From Noviherbaspirillum pedocola (GTDB lineage Bacteria > Pseudomonadota > Gammaproteobacteria > Burkholderiales > Burkholderiaceae_D): a stretch of 64,000 nucleotides of DNA. Below the pieces are notes generated by a model, which made no database searches, had not been told where the DNA came from, and saw only the letters and a list, made by a program, of their open reading frames with translations. The position numbers and the translations under genes are program-made. The stretch spans positions 1-64,000 of the forward strand of contig NZ_JAEPBG010000007.1 of the NCBI RefSeq assembly GCF_016632335.1, given 5' to 3'. Shown here in pieces: positions 1 to 6,817 of the stretch (its first letter is position 1; each line of letters begins with the position of its first letter).

Positions 1-110
1 AAGCCCGCACGCGCACCGCCCTCGACGAGGCGCTCAAACAAGCTATTGACCACATTACCGAGTCCGATGCCAAAAGCTGGTTCCAGCTCTGCGGTTATAC
101 CCTACATTAA
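1..110 (+). pseudogene. IS630-type transposase, C-terminal end (cut by window edge)
   Basis: Reading from base 3, an open frame runs to a TAA at 108-110. It ends in residues reading DHITESDAKSWFQLCGYTLH, which resembles the usual C-terminus of IS630-family DDE transposases, where an acidic helix is followed by a W-F-x-x-C-G-Y tail. Only about 35 codons lie in the window, so it cannot be decided whether the element is complete upstream or a remnant. No terminal inverted repeat was identified after the stop. It lies in the low-GC end of the window beside other accessory genes. Confidence 0.55.
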
Positions 111-550
111 TTCGACAACCGCGCTAGCACTTACAGCGCGCATTCTTTGCGCGAGCAAACTCTTCATGTTCCTTGCCCATCGTCATCCAGTCGAATCGAC
201 CATGAACATAGGTCCGGAAGAATTTCCATGACATCGCACGATGCGCTTAAATAAACAGATCTGACAGTTTGATGCTGAAAAGTTACTGCACTCTTCGAGG
301 CATATCGGACCGCCTAGAGGTTACACAGTCGTTTCTTTGGCGCATTACTGTCTCTGCGCTAAAATGCCAACTTGGCAGTGCTCGTTTCTATGTGATTCGA
401 ATTGAAGAGCTGTGTTAGCTTTTTATTTAATCTTGGTCAACTTTCGCAGCCAACCATCTTGTTGTTAGCGGGAAAGCTTCGGTGCGGAGCTTGTTCTAGA
501 AAACTTCCGAAACGTGAAGTGCGTCCATTAGAAGGCCGATCGGCTGAAAT
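111..550. other. Intergenic stretch without a convincing gene
   Basis: About 440 bases of mixed composition, poorer in GC than the main chromosome, between the transposase tail and the PilZ gene. Short open frames exist but show no start signals or recognisable protein pattern. The one structured site seen is a 13-base palindrome at 365-377. The right end of the IS element may lie here, but I could not define it. Confidence 0.4.
365..377. promoter_or_regulatory. 13-bp palindrome, possible operator
   Basis: The sequence TGCCAACTTGGCA is a perfect inverted repeat of 6-base arms around one central base. It lies about 175 bases upstream of the PilZ gene in a stretch without genes. A regulator-binding site is possible, but no regulator can be named and such a short palindrome can arise by chance. 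Confidence 0.25.
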
Positions 551-1465
551 ATGCAAAATAGCAAGTTTATTCCTGTTCCCCGCACTGCACTGCAGCTTGG
601 AAAGCCGCTCGCGCGTTCGATATATAGCGCCACAGGCGACCTTCTGCTATCACAAGGTTATGTTCTAGAAACAGAGGCTCAGATCGAATCCCTTCTCGAA
701 AGTGGTTTTTTCAAACCTGGTACGGCGGGGGCAGCGGATCCGTTAATACAAGACACTAATGTGGTTCAAACGCGTGGACTGGGAAATGCCAGCACTGAGA
801 ATGAAGAAGCAAAGGAGCAAAGGGAGCAAAAAGTTGCGATGGATGAAGTACGTTGGCAAATCGGCGAGACCTTCTTCCTTCATCAGCAAGGTTCTGCCGT
901 TCGCTATACTGCTCGGTTCATCGGATATATCAAAAATCGCACGGTACTTGTAACAATGCCACTTGTTGACGACAAGTATGTTTTAATCAGGGAAGGCCAG
1001 ATGTTTATTGTCCGAGCCTTCTCTGGCAAAAAGGCTTATGCGTTCAGCGCACTTGTAAACAAGTCTGTACACACCCCACATCCTTACTTACATCTATCCT
1101 ATCCCCGCGAACTTAGTTGTGCCACGATTCGCCACCGTGCGCGCATTCCTGTGAATGTTATCGCTAGTGTCAGTATCGAAGGATCTTCCGAGCCATGTAG
1201 CGCAGTCATTTTAGACATGAGTTTGGGGGGCGCCTCGGCAATTATCAAGTACCCATACGGCGAACTTGGTCAGAATGGGCGTATCAAGTTCAAGATCAAT
1301 GCGGTGGGTGAAACAGTACTTATGGATATTAAGACAATACTGCGCTCAGTTGCTCCCGTTGAAGCGGGTAACGGATGCCGCCATGGATATGAGTTCGTCG
1401 ACTTGTCTACTCATGATCGCTTGGTACTGTCTGCATTCTTCCACCAAGCCGAGGTTGAAAGATAA
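551..1465 (+). CDS. PilZ domain protein, YcgR-like c-di-GMP effector
   Basis: Predicted 304-residue cytoplasmic protein. The C-terminal part carries both halves of the PilZ c-di-GMP-binding signature: an R-x-x-x-R block at residues 194-198 (RHRAR) and D-x-S-x-x-G at 222-227 (DMSLGG). Residues about 95-185 look like the YcgR-type N-terminal beta barrel. Residues about 15-55 (GKPLARSIY...GDLLLSQG) match a small module often seen at the front of HD-GYP proteins. PilZ proteins of this type transmit c-di-GMP level to motility or surface functions. No ribosome binding site is obvious before the ATG. The gene lies in the low-GC segment and has no functional partner next to it; two c-di-GMP turnover enzymes lie elsewhere in the window. 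Confidence 0.85.
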   Translation: MQNSKFIPVPRTALQLGKPLARSIYSATGDLLLSQGYVLETEAQIESLLESGFFKPGTAGAADPLIQDTNVVQTRGLGNASTENEEAKEQREQKVAMDEVRWQIGETFFLHQQGSAVRYTARFIGYIKNRTVLVTMPLVDDKYVLIREGQMFIVRAFSGKKAYAFSALVNKSVHTPHPYLHLSYPRELSCATIRHRARIPVNVIASVSIEGSSEPCSAVILDMSLGGASAIIKYPYGELGQNGRIKFKINAVGETVLMDIKTILRSVAPVEAGNGCRHGYEFVDLSTHDRLVLSAFFHQAEVER

Positions 1466-1468
1466 CTG

Positions 1469-1804
1469 CTAGCGACAGACCGCCATCATTGAATCAGCAA
1501 TCTGCTTCTGGTGCTTCGCCCGTTCGGGAAGCTGCGCACGACGCGACATGTCAAGCACCCCCCTGCGCACCAGAAGTCGTCGCAGTGCACGATGCGCACC
1601 TTCCGACTCAGGCTTTCCGTCAATAAAAGAATCCATGGCGGCCAGTGCTACATCATCCATTTCATCTTCATTCAACCCGTGATAAATAACCGTTGCCAAC
1701 GTTTCGATTGACCGTCCGTTTGGATCGACCAGTTTGTCGTTATGTTTTTCAAGGACGATGCGGACATCGTCAGCAGTAATTCCAAAAGCCATTTGCAGCG
1801 GCAT
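1469..1804 (-). CDS. Hypothetical protein, 111 aa
   Basis: I do not recognise the family. The start at 1804 is chosen because GGAGG (1810-1814) sits five bases upstream of that ATG; a longer frame to 1828 would begin inside the regulatory palindrome. The product is a soluble, acidic and probably helical protein (MPLQMAFGITADDVRIVLEK...) with a basic C-terminal third (ALRRLLVRRG...RRAQLPERAKHQKQ). No signal peptide or membrane segment is seen. Its stop lies three bases past the stop of the convergent PilZ gene. Composition matches the low-GC segment. Confidence 0.6.
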   Translation of the reverse strand: MPLQMAFGITADDVRIVLEKHNDKLVDPNGRSIETLATVIYHGLNEDEMDDVALAAMDSFIDGKPESEGAHRALRRLLVRRGVLDMSRRAQLPERAKHQKQIADSMMAVCR

Positions 1805-1823
1805 AAGAGCCTCCAATTCTCTA

Positions 1824-1838
1824 CACAAGATTCTTGTG
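1824..1838. promoter_or_regulatory. 15-bp perfect palindrome upstream of the 1469-1804 gene
   Basis: CACAAGATTCTTGTG has 7-base arms around a single central base. It lies 20 bases upstream of the start codon on the minus strand and just before the ribosome binding site. That position suits an operator overlapping the promoter or transcript start. This is inference from position and symmetry only. Confidence 0.4.
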
Positions 1839-2140
1839 CAACTAGTGTGAAAAGATCATATCGCTCCGCATTACCTCGGGGCATAGGACAGACTCTTGTG
1901 ATGATGTAGGAAAATATGAGGTGAACCGTAAGCTTTCCCAACCTCATTTTCGGGAGAACCCGAAAAATTTTGAAGATGGCGTTTGGATATTCGGGGGACG
2001 CCTACACCCCATTCAGAACCGTGCATTCACGAGTGATAGCTCTGCCAAGTATCGAGTAGGAACCCATCCCGAGTTGATGCGACTGCCCTACTGATTATGG
2101 TCCGCTTCCGGCTTGTCAGTCACGCTCGCTGCGGCGCCTA
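1839..2140. other. Non-coding stretch with one hairpin
   Basis: About 300 bases with no supported gene. An inverted repeat at 1947-1966 (TTTTCGGG, loop AGAA, CCCGAAAA) could form a stable hairpin with a short T or A flank on each side. It may be a weak terminator or an element end. Confidence 0.3.
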
Positions 2141-2353
2141 GTGAACCAAGTGTTGCCTCCTGAGGTCGAACATCTATGGATGAAGATGCACTCCAAGCTA
2201 TACCGTACTAATCGGGAGAGGCTCGTGAAATTTGGAAACATTTCGCAAATCAATAGAGCGCGTACAAAATATTCGTTGAATGTCCCGATACTTTTATGGG
2301 TAGGCGGTCTCGGTGCGTTCTGGACAAGTGTGGCCTACTTCTTTCTCGGTTAG
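2141..2353 (+). CDS. Small hypothetical protein with C-terminal membrane segment
   Basis: Up to 70 residues from a GTG at 2141, or 57 from the in-frame ATG at 2180, which has GAGG about 14 bases upstream. The N-terminal half is basic (KLYRTNRERLVKFGN). The C-terminus is a plausible single transmembrane helix (LNVPILLWVGGLGAFWTSVAYFFLG region) ending at the stop. No family is recognised. It lies upstream of a second small membrane protein with a 72-base gap. The start is uncertain and the gene could be a chance frame. Confidence 0.4.
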   Translation: MNQVLPPEVEHLWMKMHSKLYRTNRERLVKFGNISQINRARTKYSLNVPILLWVGGLGAFWTSVAYFFLG

Positions 2354-2425
2354 CATTTTTGCGTACCGCTGAACACATCTAAAACACGCCAGTAATTCGT
2401 CGCCGTCAGTTATCCGGGGACAAAG

Positions 2426-2653
2426 ATGAGCTTGAACAAGTACGATTTCGACGTCCATCGACAGGCCAAGAAAATGCGTGCCTTGAAGATCGATTTCATC
2501 ATCATCGTTATGAGTTTGCTTCTGGGCATCTGGATGATGACTGACCATCCACCGCCAGCGGCAAATGCGCCAGCCTTTCATAAAGCCAGCGCGGTCGAAA
2601 GAAATATCGACGCACGTAACGTCCAAGAAGTTTTGGCACGCTCTACACCCTGA
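2426..2653 (+). CDS. Small hypothetical membrane protein, 75 aa
   Basis: Predicted 75-residue protein with a charged N-terminus (YDFDVHRQAKKMRALK), one hydrophobic helix at about residues 22-41 (IDFIIIVMSLLLGIWMM) and a proline/alanine-rich tail. A GGGGA ribosome binding site lies about 8 bases before the ATG. No family is recognised. It lies in the low-GC segment close to the 3' side of the tRNA-Arg. A longer antisense frame covers the same DNA but has less protein-like features. Confidence 0.5.
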   Translation: MSLNKYDFDVHRQAKKMRALKIDFIIIVMSLLLGIWMMTDHPPPAANAPAFHKASAVERNIDARNVQEVLARSTP

Positions 2654-2711
2654 CAACTGATTTCTGCACGACTTAGAAAGTCGCACGCGCCGCGCATATC
2701 TAGAAACCAAA

Positions 2712-2739
2712 AAGGGTTAGATCTTTCGATCTAACCCTT
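2712..2739 (-). terminator. Intrinsic terminator of tRNA-Arg
   Basis: Perfect 11-base arms (AAGGGTTAGAT / ATCTAACCCTT) flank a 6-base loop. Read on the minus strand the stem is followed by a T-run (2713-2709). It lies 10 bases past the CCA end of the tRNA, so it should end tRNA transcription. Confidence 0.85.
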
Positions 2740-2748
2740 CATGATGTA

Positions 2749-2825
2749 TGGTGCGGCTGGCAGGAATCGAACCCACGACCCCTTGGTTCGTAGCCAAGTA
2801 CTCTATCCAGCTGAGCTACAGCCGC
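2749..2825 (-). tRNA. tRNA-Arg (anticodon ACG)
   Basis: A full cloverleaf can be drawn on the minus strand. Acceptor arms are GCGGCTG and CAGCCGC, the D arm contains AGCTGGATA, the anticodon stem is CTTGG/CCAAG around the loop CTACGAA giving anticodon ACG, and the T loop is TTCGATT. Discriminator A and an encoded CCA (2749-2751) are present. The length of 77 includes CCA. It decodes CGT and, through inosine, CGC and CGA. Its 3' end faces the low-GC segment 1-2750. Confidence 0.95.
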
Positions 2826-2918
2826 GAAGCAGCAATTGTATCATCATTCCGAGCCAAGTGGAAATACAGCGACCGCCCTGCCCTACAGGTAATCTTTGAG
2901 GCAACTATTAACCACATT

Positions 2919-3209
2919 TCAATGCTTGCGTTTGTAGAGATCGTGCCCTGCTTCATCAATCTGCCGCCTAAGAGTCTGACGCTCTTCCGGAGTCAGTCGA
3001 CCTTGCCGCTCATTTGACGCTGAAGCGCCCCGTTGATCTGGTGCCTGACTGCTCTCGGCACGAGAGTTTCGCGCATCGCTTTCAAAGCGACCATTCTCGA
3101 CCGTAGCCGGTCTACGCGGCTCAGGGACACGATCGTTCTGCGCATGAACACTCATATCTCCTGCGAATAGCGCCAAGACGAGAACGAGCGTATCCAGCAG
3201 TTGTTTCAT
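2919..3209 (-). CDS. Small exported hypothetical protein
   Basis: Predicted 96 residues from the ATG at 3209, chosen because it starts a typical signal peptide (MKQLLDTLVLVLALFAG...VHAQ, cleavage likely after AQ at about residue 23). The mature part is hydrophilic and rich in R, E, S and P. It ends in a short conserved-looking block (LTPEERQTLRRQIDEAGHDL) that I have seen in small periplasmic proteins of related bacteria. The longer frame to 3248 would put residues before the signal peptide. It is divergent from ompR and separated from it by about 160 bases. Confidence 0.7.
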   Translation of the reverse strand: MKQLLDTLVLVLALFAGDMSVHAQNDRVPEPRRPATVENGRFESDARNSRAESSQAPDQRGASASNERQGRLTPEERQTLRRQIDEAGHDLYKRKH

Positions 3210-3305
3210 GAGCCTTTCTTTCCGAATAAGCGATGGCCGCGAGAGCACGGATAAAGCTAGTGTATGACGACCAACCCAGAGCCCGAAGCCGAATCCCGTA
3301 AAGTA

Positions 3306-3320
3306 TGTAACACTTTGTAA
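3306..3320. promoter_or_regulatory. TGTAA direct repeat at 10-bp spacing upstream of ompR
   Basis: TGTAA occurs at 3306-3310 and again at 3316-3320, exactly one helical turn apart, about 55 bases before the ompR start. Tandem half-sites at 10-11 bp spacing are typical of OmpR/PhoB-class regulators, so autoregulation is plausible. This is inferred from spacing alone. Confidence 0.4.
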
Positions 3321-3372
3321 TGCCTTGCAGTGCTGGCCGACTGATGAAAGCGACAGACGTTACCATAGCAAA

Positions 3373-4125
3373 ATGAATACGACAAACTCCCCCGGCAAAG
3401 CGCCTGCCCAACAGGCCAAGATACTTGTAGTAGATGACGATATCCGGCTCCGCGACCTGCTACGGCGCTATCTGACGGAACAGGGCTTCCAGGTCGTCAC
3501 TGCAGAAAATGCGCAAGCAATGAACAAGCTCTGGTTGCGTGAGCGATACGACATGCTGGTTTTGGACCTGATGCTTCCTGGTGAAGATGGCTTGTCGATT
3601 TGCCGAAGGCTGCGCGGTGCGGGCGATCAGACACCGATCATCATGCTTACCGCCAAAGGGGAGGATGTCGACCGTATCGTCGGTTTGGAAATGGGTGCGG
3701 ACGATTACCTTCCAAAACCTTTCAATCCACGCGAACTGGTCGCCCGTATCAGCGCGGTGTTAAGACGACGTGGCCCGGAGGAGGCGCCTGGAGCGCCGTC
3801 CGAAACACCACAAACATTCAGCTTCGGTGATTTCATTCTCGATCTTGGTACACGTACGCTGAAGAAAAACGGCCAGAACGTGCCCCTGACCACTGGTGAG
3901 TTTTCGGTATTAAAGGTATTCGCACGTCATGCGCGGCAGCCGCTGTCCCGAGAAAAGCTGATGGAAATGGCGAGAGGGAGGGAATACGAGGTTTTCGATC
4001 GCAGTCTTGACGTGCAAATTTCGCGCTTGCGCAAACTGATCGAACCTGATCCCTCGAACCCTCTGTATATCCAGACTGTGTGGGGCCTTGGCTACGTGTT
4101 CATTCCTGAAGGTCAGCCGCGCTGA
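3373..4125 (+). CDS. ompR: OmpR-family response regulator
   Basis: Predicted 250-residue two-component response regulator. The receiver domain covers about residues 16-130, with the acidic pocket D21-D22-D23, phospho-acceptor Asp65 (VLDLMLPGEDG) and Lys in the KPFNPREL segment. A winged-helix Trans_Reg_C domain covers about 150-245 (TTGEFSVLKVFARH...RSLDVQISRLRKLIE...IQTVWGLGYVF). The ATG at 3373 is preferred because the 16 extra codons upstream would be non-homologous. No strong ribosome binding site is seen. The gene is followed after 20 bases by its sensor kinase. By family it should control osmotic or envelope genes, but targets cannot be read here. Confidence 0.9.
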   Translation: MNTTNSPGKAPAQQAKILVVDDDIRLRDLLRRYLTEQGFQVVTAENAQAMNKLWLRERYDMLVLDLMLPGEDGLSICRRLRGAGDQTPIIMLTAKGEDVDRIVGLEMGADDYLPKPFNPRELVARISAVLRRRGPEEAPGAPSETPQTFSFGDFILDLGTRTLKKNGQNVPLTTGEFSVLKVFARHARQPLSREKLMEMARGREYEVFDRSLDVQISRLRKLIEPDPSNPLYIQTVWGLGYVFIPEGQPR

Positions 4126-4145
4126 GCACTGACATCCTGACACGC

Positions 4146-5525
4146 ATGCTTCCGATTTCCGGGCGTTTCGCCTGGCTCCGCAGCGGCCTTTACTGGCGCA
4201 CCTTCTTCATACTCGCCTGTCTGATTGCGGCGAGCATGGCGGTATGGGTTGAAAGTTTTCGTATTGTCGAACGCACGCCACGCGCTGAACAGATTGCCGC
4301 TCAAATCGCATCGATTGTGACGATTACACGTTCTGCTCTACTTCATTCGGCACCAGGTCAGCGGCGTGAGCTGCTCTTCGACCTTGCGAGCAACGAAGGC
4401 ATTCGTGTTTATCCACGCGAGTCCACAGACAAGATCACGCCGCCCGAAGACAGCACCCTGATGCCTTTGGTCCAGGAGGCGCTGCGCTCGCGCCTCGGCA
4501 TCGAAACCCGTTTTGCCGGCACCGTGAATGATATTCCTGGATTCTGGATCAGCTTCACCATCGACGACGACGACTACTGGCTCACGCTGGACCGCGAACG
4601 CGTCGAGCGCACTTCCGGCATACAGTGGCTGGGCTGGGTAGCGGCGACACTTCTGCTATCGCTGCTGGTCGCCGCGCTGATCAGTCGCCTGATCAATCTG
4701 CCGCTTGCACGACTGACGCAAGCCACGCGCGCGATCGGCCGCGGACAGCAGCCCGATCCGCTGCCCGAACGCGGTCCGACCGAGATACGAGAAGCAAACA
4801 GCAGCTTCAACCAGATGGTGCTCGACCTGAAACGTGTCGAATCCGACCGCGCACTGATCCTTGCAGGCATTTCGCACGACTTGCGCACGCCGATTTCGCG
4901 CATGCTGCTCGAGGTGGAAATGGCTGATCTGCCTCCGGAGGCGCGTAGTGGGATGCAATCCGACCTCGCACAGATGGACGCGATCATTGGTCAATTCCTC
5001 GACTACGCGAAACCGGCAAACAGCGAACGCTTTGTGGCGGTGGACCTGAGCGGGATGGTAGTCGACGTTTCGCGCGAGACAGCGCGTCTGCCGGACGTGG
5101 AAATCACGAATGACATTGCCGCTGAAATCGAAGTGCTTGGCAATCCGATCGATCTGCGCAGGCTGATCAACAACCTGGTTGAAAACGCGCGGCGTTACGG
5201 CAAGACTCCGGGCAGCGATCAAGCCCAGATTCATATCCGTTGCCGACGCGAAGGCGACCGAGCCATGCTCGAAGTCGGCGACCACGGCAGCGGCGTGCCG
5301 GAAAGTGAAATGGATTACCTGTTACGCCCCTTTACCCGCCGCGACAGTGCGCGCAGCCAGGCCAATGGCGCCGGGCTCGGACTTGCGATCGTCAAGCGCG
5401 TCGTGCAGCGCCATGGGGCCACGCTGTCGCTGAGCAATCGGGAAGGCGGCGGCTTGATTATCCGCATTTTCTTTCCGCCGCTGGCCACCGTGAAGCACGG
5501 ATTCAGCGCCGGTACAGCAGCGTGA
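4146..5525 (+). CDS. envZ: EnvZ-type sensor histidine kinase
   Basis: Predicted 459-residue inner-membrane kinase, partner of the regulator just upstream. It has TM1 at about residues 17-36, a periplasmic domain of about 120 residues and TM2 at about 160-180. A HAMP linker follows ([19 protein letters not shown]). The H-box SHDLRTP carries the phospho-acceptor His244. The N-box is [12 protein letters not shown] and the G-boxes are DHGSGVPE and [11 protein letters not shown]. The last 23 bases overlap the 3' end of the convergent ispF. Start residues fit the family although no clear ribosome binding site is visible. Confidence 0.9.
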   Translation: MLPISGRFAWLRSGLYWRTFFILACLIAASMAVWVESFRIVERTPRAEQIAAQIASIVTITRSALLHSAPGQRRELLFDLASNEGIRVYPRESTDKITPPEDSTLMPLVQEALRSRLGIETRFAGTVNDIPGFWISFTIDDDDYWLTLDRERVERTSGIQWLGWVAATLLLSLLVAALISRLINLPLARLTQATRAIGRGQQPDPLPERGPTEIREANSSFNQMVLDLKRVESDRALILAGISHDLRTPISRMLLEVEMADLPPEARSGMQSDLAQMDAIIGQFLDYAKPANSERFVAVDLSGMVVDVSRETARLPDVEITNDIAAEIEVLGNPIDLRRLINNLVENARRYGKTPGSDQAQIHIRCRREGDRAMLEVGDHGSGVPESEMDYLLRPFTRRDSARSQANGAGLGLAIVKRVVQRHGATLSLSNREGGGLIIRIFFPPLATVKHGFSAGTAA

Positions 5526-5994
5526 CCGCTTCCGCAGCGATGCCTTCCTCGCGTCCGAGATAGCCAAGGCGTTCATTGGTTTTCGCCTTGATATTCACCT
5601 GAGTGGGTGCGAGTCCGAGATCGGCGGCGACATTAGCGATCATGGATGGGATGTGCGGCGCCATCTTTGGCGCTTGCGCGATGATAGTGGCATCGATGTT
5701 CGCAATCAGATAACCCGCCTCTCGCACCCGCGCAGCAGCCTCGCGCAGCAAAACACGTGAATCAGCGCCCTTGAATTCCTTCGCGGTGTCAGGGAAATGG
5801 CGGCCGATGTCGCCAAGCGCGGCAGCCCCGAACAGTGCATCCGTGACGGCATGCAGCAATACATCGGCATCGGAATGCCCGAGCAAGCCGGTGACATGGA
5901 GAATCTCAACGCCACCGATGATCAGCTTGCGGCCTGGCACCAGCGCATGGCAGTCATAGCCTTGCCCGATGCGAAACGGAGGAAGCTCAGTCAT
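5503..5994 (-). CDS. ispF: 2-C-methyl-D-erythritol 2,4-cyclodiphosphate synthase
   Basis: Fifth enzyme of the MEP isoprenoid pathway. It cyclises CDP-methylerythritol phosphate to MEcPP, acting as a cytoplasmic trimer. Length 163 residues is normal. Metal ligands are visible as Asp14 and His16 (GYDCH) and His48 ([17 protein letters not shown]); the C-terminal segment [20 protein letters not shown] is the family signature. Its start overlaps the ispD stop by 8 bases, so the two are probably translated together. The 3' end overlaps envZ on the other strand. Confidence 0.97.
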   Translation of the reverse strand: MTELPPFRIGQGYDCHALVPGRKLIIGGVEILHVTGLLGHSDADVLLHAVTDALFGAAALGDIGRHFPDTAKEFKGADSRVLLREAAARVREAGYLIANIDATIIAQAPKMAPHIPSMIANVAADLGLAPTQVNIKAKTNERLGYLGREEGIAAEAVTLLYRR

Positions 5995-6688
5995 GCAGGC
6001 CTTTCAGATATAGCTCGGCGAGCGGCAGATCGCTCGGATGGGTGATCTTGATGTTGCGCGCGCTGCCGGCGACCATGCGCGGCGCAAGGCCCAGGGCTTC
6101 GATTGCGCTGGCTTCATCAGTGACGTCGGCAGCCTGTTCCAAGGCCTTGCGCAGCAGGCCGTAGCGAAACATCTGCGGTGTTTGCGCCGCCCACAATCCA
6201 TCACGCGGCACCGTTTCCTGCGCCCGTCGTTCGTCATCGACACGCTTGAGCGTATCGACCACCGGCATTGCGAACAGGCCGCCAACGGGGTCTTCACTCA
6301 ACTCGGCCAGCAGTCTGTCTATCATCGCAACGGTAAGGCCTGGCCGGGCCGCATCGTGTACCAGCACCCATTCGTCGTCAGCGATCTGAGGCCGCATCGC
6401 GAGCAAGCCGTTCAATACGGTCTCACGACGCGACGCGCCGCCATCACGCACGATGGTGACGCGACCCGCAAGCGAAGGTCCGCAGCCCATCATGTCATCG
6501 ACATGGGGATCGGCGCCGCTGACGATGGCAAAGGTATGGGTAATCGCTGGGCAAGCGGCAAAGGTATCAAGCACATGCCGCAGCATGGGCTTGCCGGCCA
6601 CATGCCCGTATTGCTTGGGCATGGCGCCGCCCATCCGCGCGCCGATGCCGGCAGCAGGGATCAAGGCAAAATAACGCGGAGGAATCAT
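5987..6688 (-). CDS. ispD: 2-C-methyl-D-erythritol 4-phosphate cytidylyltransferase
   Basis: Third MEP-pathway enzyme, joining CTP and methylerythritol phosphate. Predicted 233 residues with the N-terminal nucleotide-binding signature ([13 protein letters not shown], then PKQY), the central VHDAARPGL block and a C-terminal [14 protein letters not shown]. First gene of an ispD-ispF operon, divergent from mfd. The upstream space of about 130 bases must hold promoters for both directions. Confidence 0.97.
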   Translation of the reverse strand: MIPPRYFALIPAAGIGARMGGAMPKQYGHVAGKPMLRHVLDTFAACPAITHTFAIVSGADPHVDDMMGCGPSLAGRVTIVRDGGASRRETVLNGLLAMRPQIADDEWVLVHDAARPGLTVAMIDRLLAELSEDPVGGLFAMPVVDTLKRVDDERRAQETVPRDGLWAAQTPQMFRYGLLRKALEQAADVTDEASAIEALGLAPRMVAGSARNIKITHPSDLPLAELYLKGLHD

Positions 6689-6737
6689 GAGTGGCGGAGA
6701 TGATGCCGGGCAAACATCGCCGGCGGGAGGGTTCGGC

Positions 6738-6743
6738 TATAAT
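6738..6743 (+). promoter_or_regulatory. Probable -10 element of the mfd promoter
   Basis: A perfect TATAAT lies 80 bases before the preferred mfd start, embedded in TCGGCTATAATC. No good -35 hexamer is seen at 17 bases upstream. The same 12-base context occurs at the bamD promoter (21003-21013 region). Confidence 0.6.
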
Positions 6744-6817
6744 CGCACCTTGCATTTTTGATGTCAATTCAGCCGCCAGCCGCGCCCTTCTTTCGGCATG
6801 CGAGTCGCCACTTCCCG

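Noticed and set aside
1984-2110. Minus-strand text resembling part of a group II intron (GCACGGTTCTGAATGGGG)
   Set aside because: Only one short motif fits; no domain V hairpin or reverse transcriptase was found, so the likeness may be chance.
2294-2710. 138-codon minus-strand frame opposite the small membrane protein genes
   Set aside because: It crosses the tRNA terminator, lacks a ribosome binding site and has no protein-like pattern; the plus-strand frame has a membrane helix and a start signal.
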